Source of the DNA: Amblyornis subalaris
Lineage: Eukaryota > Chordata > Aves > Passeriformes > Ptilonorhynchidae
NCBI GenBank assembly: GCA_018881555.1
Contig: JACAXG010000018.1
Coordinates: forward strand, 1,753,561-1,817,560
Direction of reading: 5' to 3'
DNA: 64,000 bases
The position numbers and the translations under genes are program-made. Below are positions 61,418 to 64,000 of this stretch, in pieces (within the stretch, counting starts at the first letter, position 1; each line of letters starts with the position of its first letter). The notes under the pieces were generated by a model. It made no database searches. It saw only the letters and a list, made by a program, of their open reading frames with translations, and was not told the origin of the DNA.

Positions 61418-64000
61418 ACAAGGTAAACATCTTAGCAATATGATTTTTCCCATTGCTACAAAAGTACTAATAATTTTTTTAAAAACAAAGATATTTTGGT
61501 AGTTAGCATGGCCTAGGAACTAGTTTGAGATGACTGCAAAGTTTAAATGGAAAAGAGCTGTAATGTCTTTGATGATCAAAATTTCGTAGAACATTTGAGA
61601 TCACCGAAACCCATGGATTTTTCATTAGCCAGGCCACCTCCCCATGTTCTTTTCACTTCTTGTTGATGATGTGCTTTTCTTTTAACTGAGACTGTGAAAC
61701 AATCATCACTTTTATGTATAACCTATTTCTTCAGTGTGCAGTGGCAAGTTCTGCAGGAATATCTCTCTTGTGTTACTGTTTCNTTTGGGACTTCAGGAAA
61801 TGTGGTGTCATGGACTTCCTAGAAATTAATTTTACAAAAATTAGAGGGTAATTTTGCTGTGTTTCTTTAGTCTTGGAATATTTTTTAAAAATTTATCCTT
61901 TTTTTTTAATAGGCTCAACTACANCAGGATACTCAACGTATTGCTACAGGGGCTAGTATCTGTAAAATAGCATCCTTCAATTGGTGCTTTTAAGTAAAAA
62001 ATTGCAGCTTAGCTTGAGTAGTTTTACTGGATACGCCCACAACCTCTTTCTTTAGGGGACTGCATGGGCATCATGGGTACAGTAACATCAGAGTTCAAGG
62101 GATGGATAATTCAGACTGTACCCTGTGCTGCCAAACCCCTGCACCTGTCACAGGGAGAAGGGGATGGAGTGCCAGGCCGCCTGTGCTGGCATTGCCAGGA
62201 CAGCACTTCCTTGTAGTGTGGCTCAGAAATAGTTGTGGTCTGGGCTGCAGGAGCCTTTGATGGATCCTGGCTATGGAAAGGAGGGGGGAATAGTGTGTCT
62301 GTGCAGGTGTGTGTGTGCTGGTTGACTCTGGGAAGTTTGAGCATGGTTTTAAATTCTGCAAAACACTGATTTATATTGTGATCTCACCAGAGTTAATGCT
62401 TTTGGAAAACCCCTTTATTCATATATCTTTATCATTATTCTTAATTTTTCATCTCTTTTATTAGAAAAGGGCATTCACGCACAGTAATACATGGCACAGT
62501 TCCTGCGCTTTTCCTCTGCCTCCATTGATTACCCCAGTTGGTTCATAGTATGTTACTACTTTGTTTGATGCTGCTTTTGGGAAGCCAGGAATAAAATGAC
62601 TGGTTTTGATGAAATATTAATGCACACACTCACACTTTATTGTGGAAACCCGCCTTCAATTGCTCAGTAAGGTAGCAGTGCACTTGCTTACAGCAGTAAC
62701 TGATTTGCTCTTCATCCAATGTATCTTTAGAAAACACACACCAGATGCCAAGGGAAATAGTCCCTGGAAGCGATGTTGTTGAGTGCTGTCTAAGCAGAGG
62801 AGGCACCAGTGAGATTCCGAAATGTGGGCTTTTGCTTTTATGTATCTTTCTCTTCTTCTTGATACCCAGCCAGAACTTCTGAAGACAGATATAGCTGCTA
62901 TTCAGCCATCAGCTGCCTTGTCGAATATTAAGATATTTTGATGTGCAAAACCACTTGTAAATATTGAACATGGTAACTTTTATGTTGATAAAATGATGCT
63001 TTCAGAAGTAGCCCTTGTGAGAACTTTTTGGAGCTTCATCTTGCCAACAGTAAAATACAGGGCCTGGTAGTTCAGTCTGAGGTCAGATCATAATGCATGA
63101 AGTGTGCTAATAATAAGGGTATTAATAATAATAACACCCTGTGATAATACGATAATAAGTCTTTGTTATCCTAGTGGAGCTATCTACTTTGTGTTTGGGG
63201 CTATAGTAACTTTCCGTGAAATTAAGCCTTTGTCAGTCCAGTCCCTTTATATCACAGATAAGTATGGTTTATTTTAAGCAATCAGGCTTCATTTTGAGCT
63301 AACTAGGTTATTTGGCCCCATTCTTCCTCCTGCTGGAACTAATAATTTCCTGAACAAGGGCTGCAGACACACAGAGATGTAGATGGAGGAACAGACATTT
63401 GCAAGGATATTGCCTGCATTGAAGCACTATAATGCAAAATGGACTCAAGTAATTTGTCCAGCAAATGGATTCTATGCTGGCACTTTATAGCTTTGCTTCT
63501 CAAGTCACAGATTTCAGTTAAAATCCTGTAGCTCCTTGTGGTTTTAATTTTTTAAGACATCCATTCTTCCTACTACAAAGCATTGTTTAAAGATGTGCAG
63601 ATACCACAGTTATCATTTGGCCAGCTGTTTCAGCTGCACTTCATTTCTCTAAAGTAAAAATGTGATGGTTTGGACACTACAGTGGAGGAATGGCAATAAA
63701 TTAGCAGCAGTCAGTTTGGAGAGATGTATGCAGAAGCACTGGACAAGATAGGTGAGCGAAAGGTTTTCTCTTTTAAACCTCTGTCCTACTCCATTTTTCC
63801 TGCTACTGAATGGACAAATGAGAAGTGATAGTCAGATCATGCTAAATAATTATGCACTAGTTGATCTACAAGAAGATGAGATGATACATTGCACCATCAA
63901 ACAAGGCCCTTCAAATGGTTTAAACATGGTCATTTAGGAACCTGACCCAAAATGTACAGTGGTGGACCAGATGGTTCCTATACTGGTGTCCTGCTGAGCT
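61402..64000 (+). other. 3' flank or intergenic region
   Basis: I see no exon here. A GC-richer patch at about 62090-62340 has no convincing frame. An AAT-rich simple tract lies at about 63105-63165. CRMP1 would be expected further right in the human gene order but is not visible. Confidence 0.55.
63105..63165. repeat. AAT/ATA-rich simple tract
   Basis: Imperfect repeats of taataa are interrupted by gggt and caccctg. Confidence 0.7.

Overview
The window is nuclear DNA of a bird. Four CR1 LINE 3' ends carry the usual avian CR1 tail, the LTR pieces are of the endogenous-retrovirus kinds common in neoavian genomes, and a few old MIR-like fragments remain. Isolated N bases suggest a draft assembly. 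Genes are sparse and split into short exons by long AT-rich introns, and every gene I can support lies on the + strand.

The left part (1-26.2 kb) holds the 3' end of JAKMIP1 (Janus kinase and microtubule interacting protein 1). Three phase-0 coiled-coil exons are visible at 2685-2762, 4327-4530 and 20428-20493. They can be followed by either of two terminal exons. One at 23170-23220 encodes the hydrophobic tail FLFLFLFFSLAFILWP. The other at 25650-25682 encodes the polar tail AIKRTYGVNS. The 5' part of the gene lies left of the window.

Between the genes (26.2-30.3 kb) are a purine-rich stretch that looks like decayed coiled-coil coding sequence, a CR1 3' end and a solo LTR with a 5-bp target-site duplication.

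The right part (30.3-61.4 kb) holds a long multi-exon gene that I take to be the ortholog of human C4orf50, an uncharacterised coiled-coil protein gene. The call rests on the N-terminal sequence, the coiled-coil character and the position next to JAKMIP1; the human 4p16 order JAKMIP1-C4orf50-CRMP1 is from memory. Eleven exons from 30322 to 50738 join without a phase break and give 1,409 codons. Three or four further exons follow (55055, 57739, 59662 and the terminal 61012-61401), but one link, between 50738 and 55055, is not resolved. The large exon 39511-41727 contains an exact 14-residue (double-heptad) repeat with Tyr or Cys often at position 4. This is the most striking protein feature in the window.

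Beyond 61.4 kb I see no further exon; CRMP1 would be expected beyond the window. The two genes are collinear coiled-coil genes. JAKMIP1 links Janus kinases, GABA-B receptor mRNA or protein and microtubules. No function is known to me for C4orf50, so any shared role is speculation.
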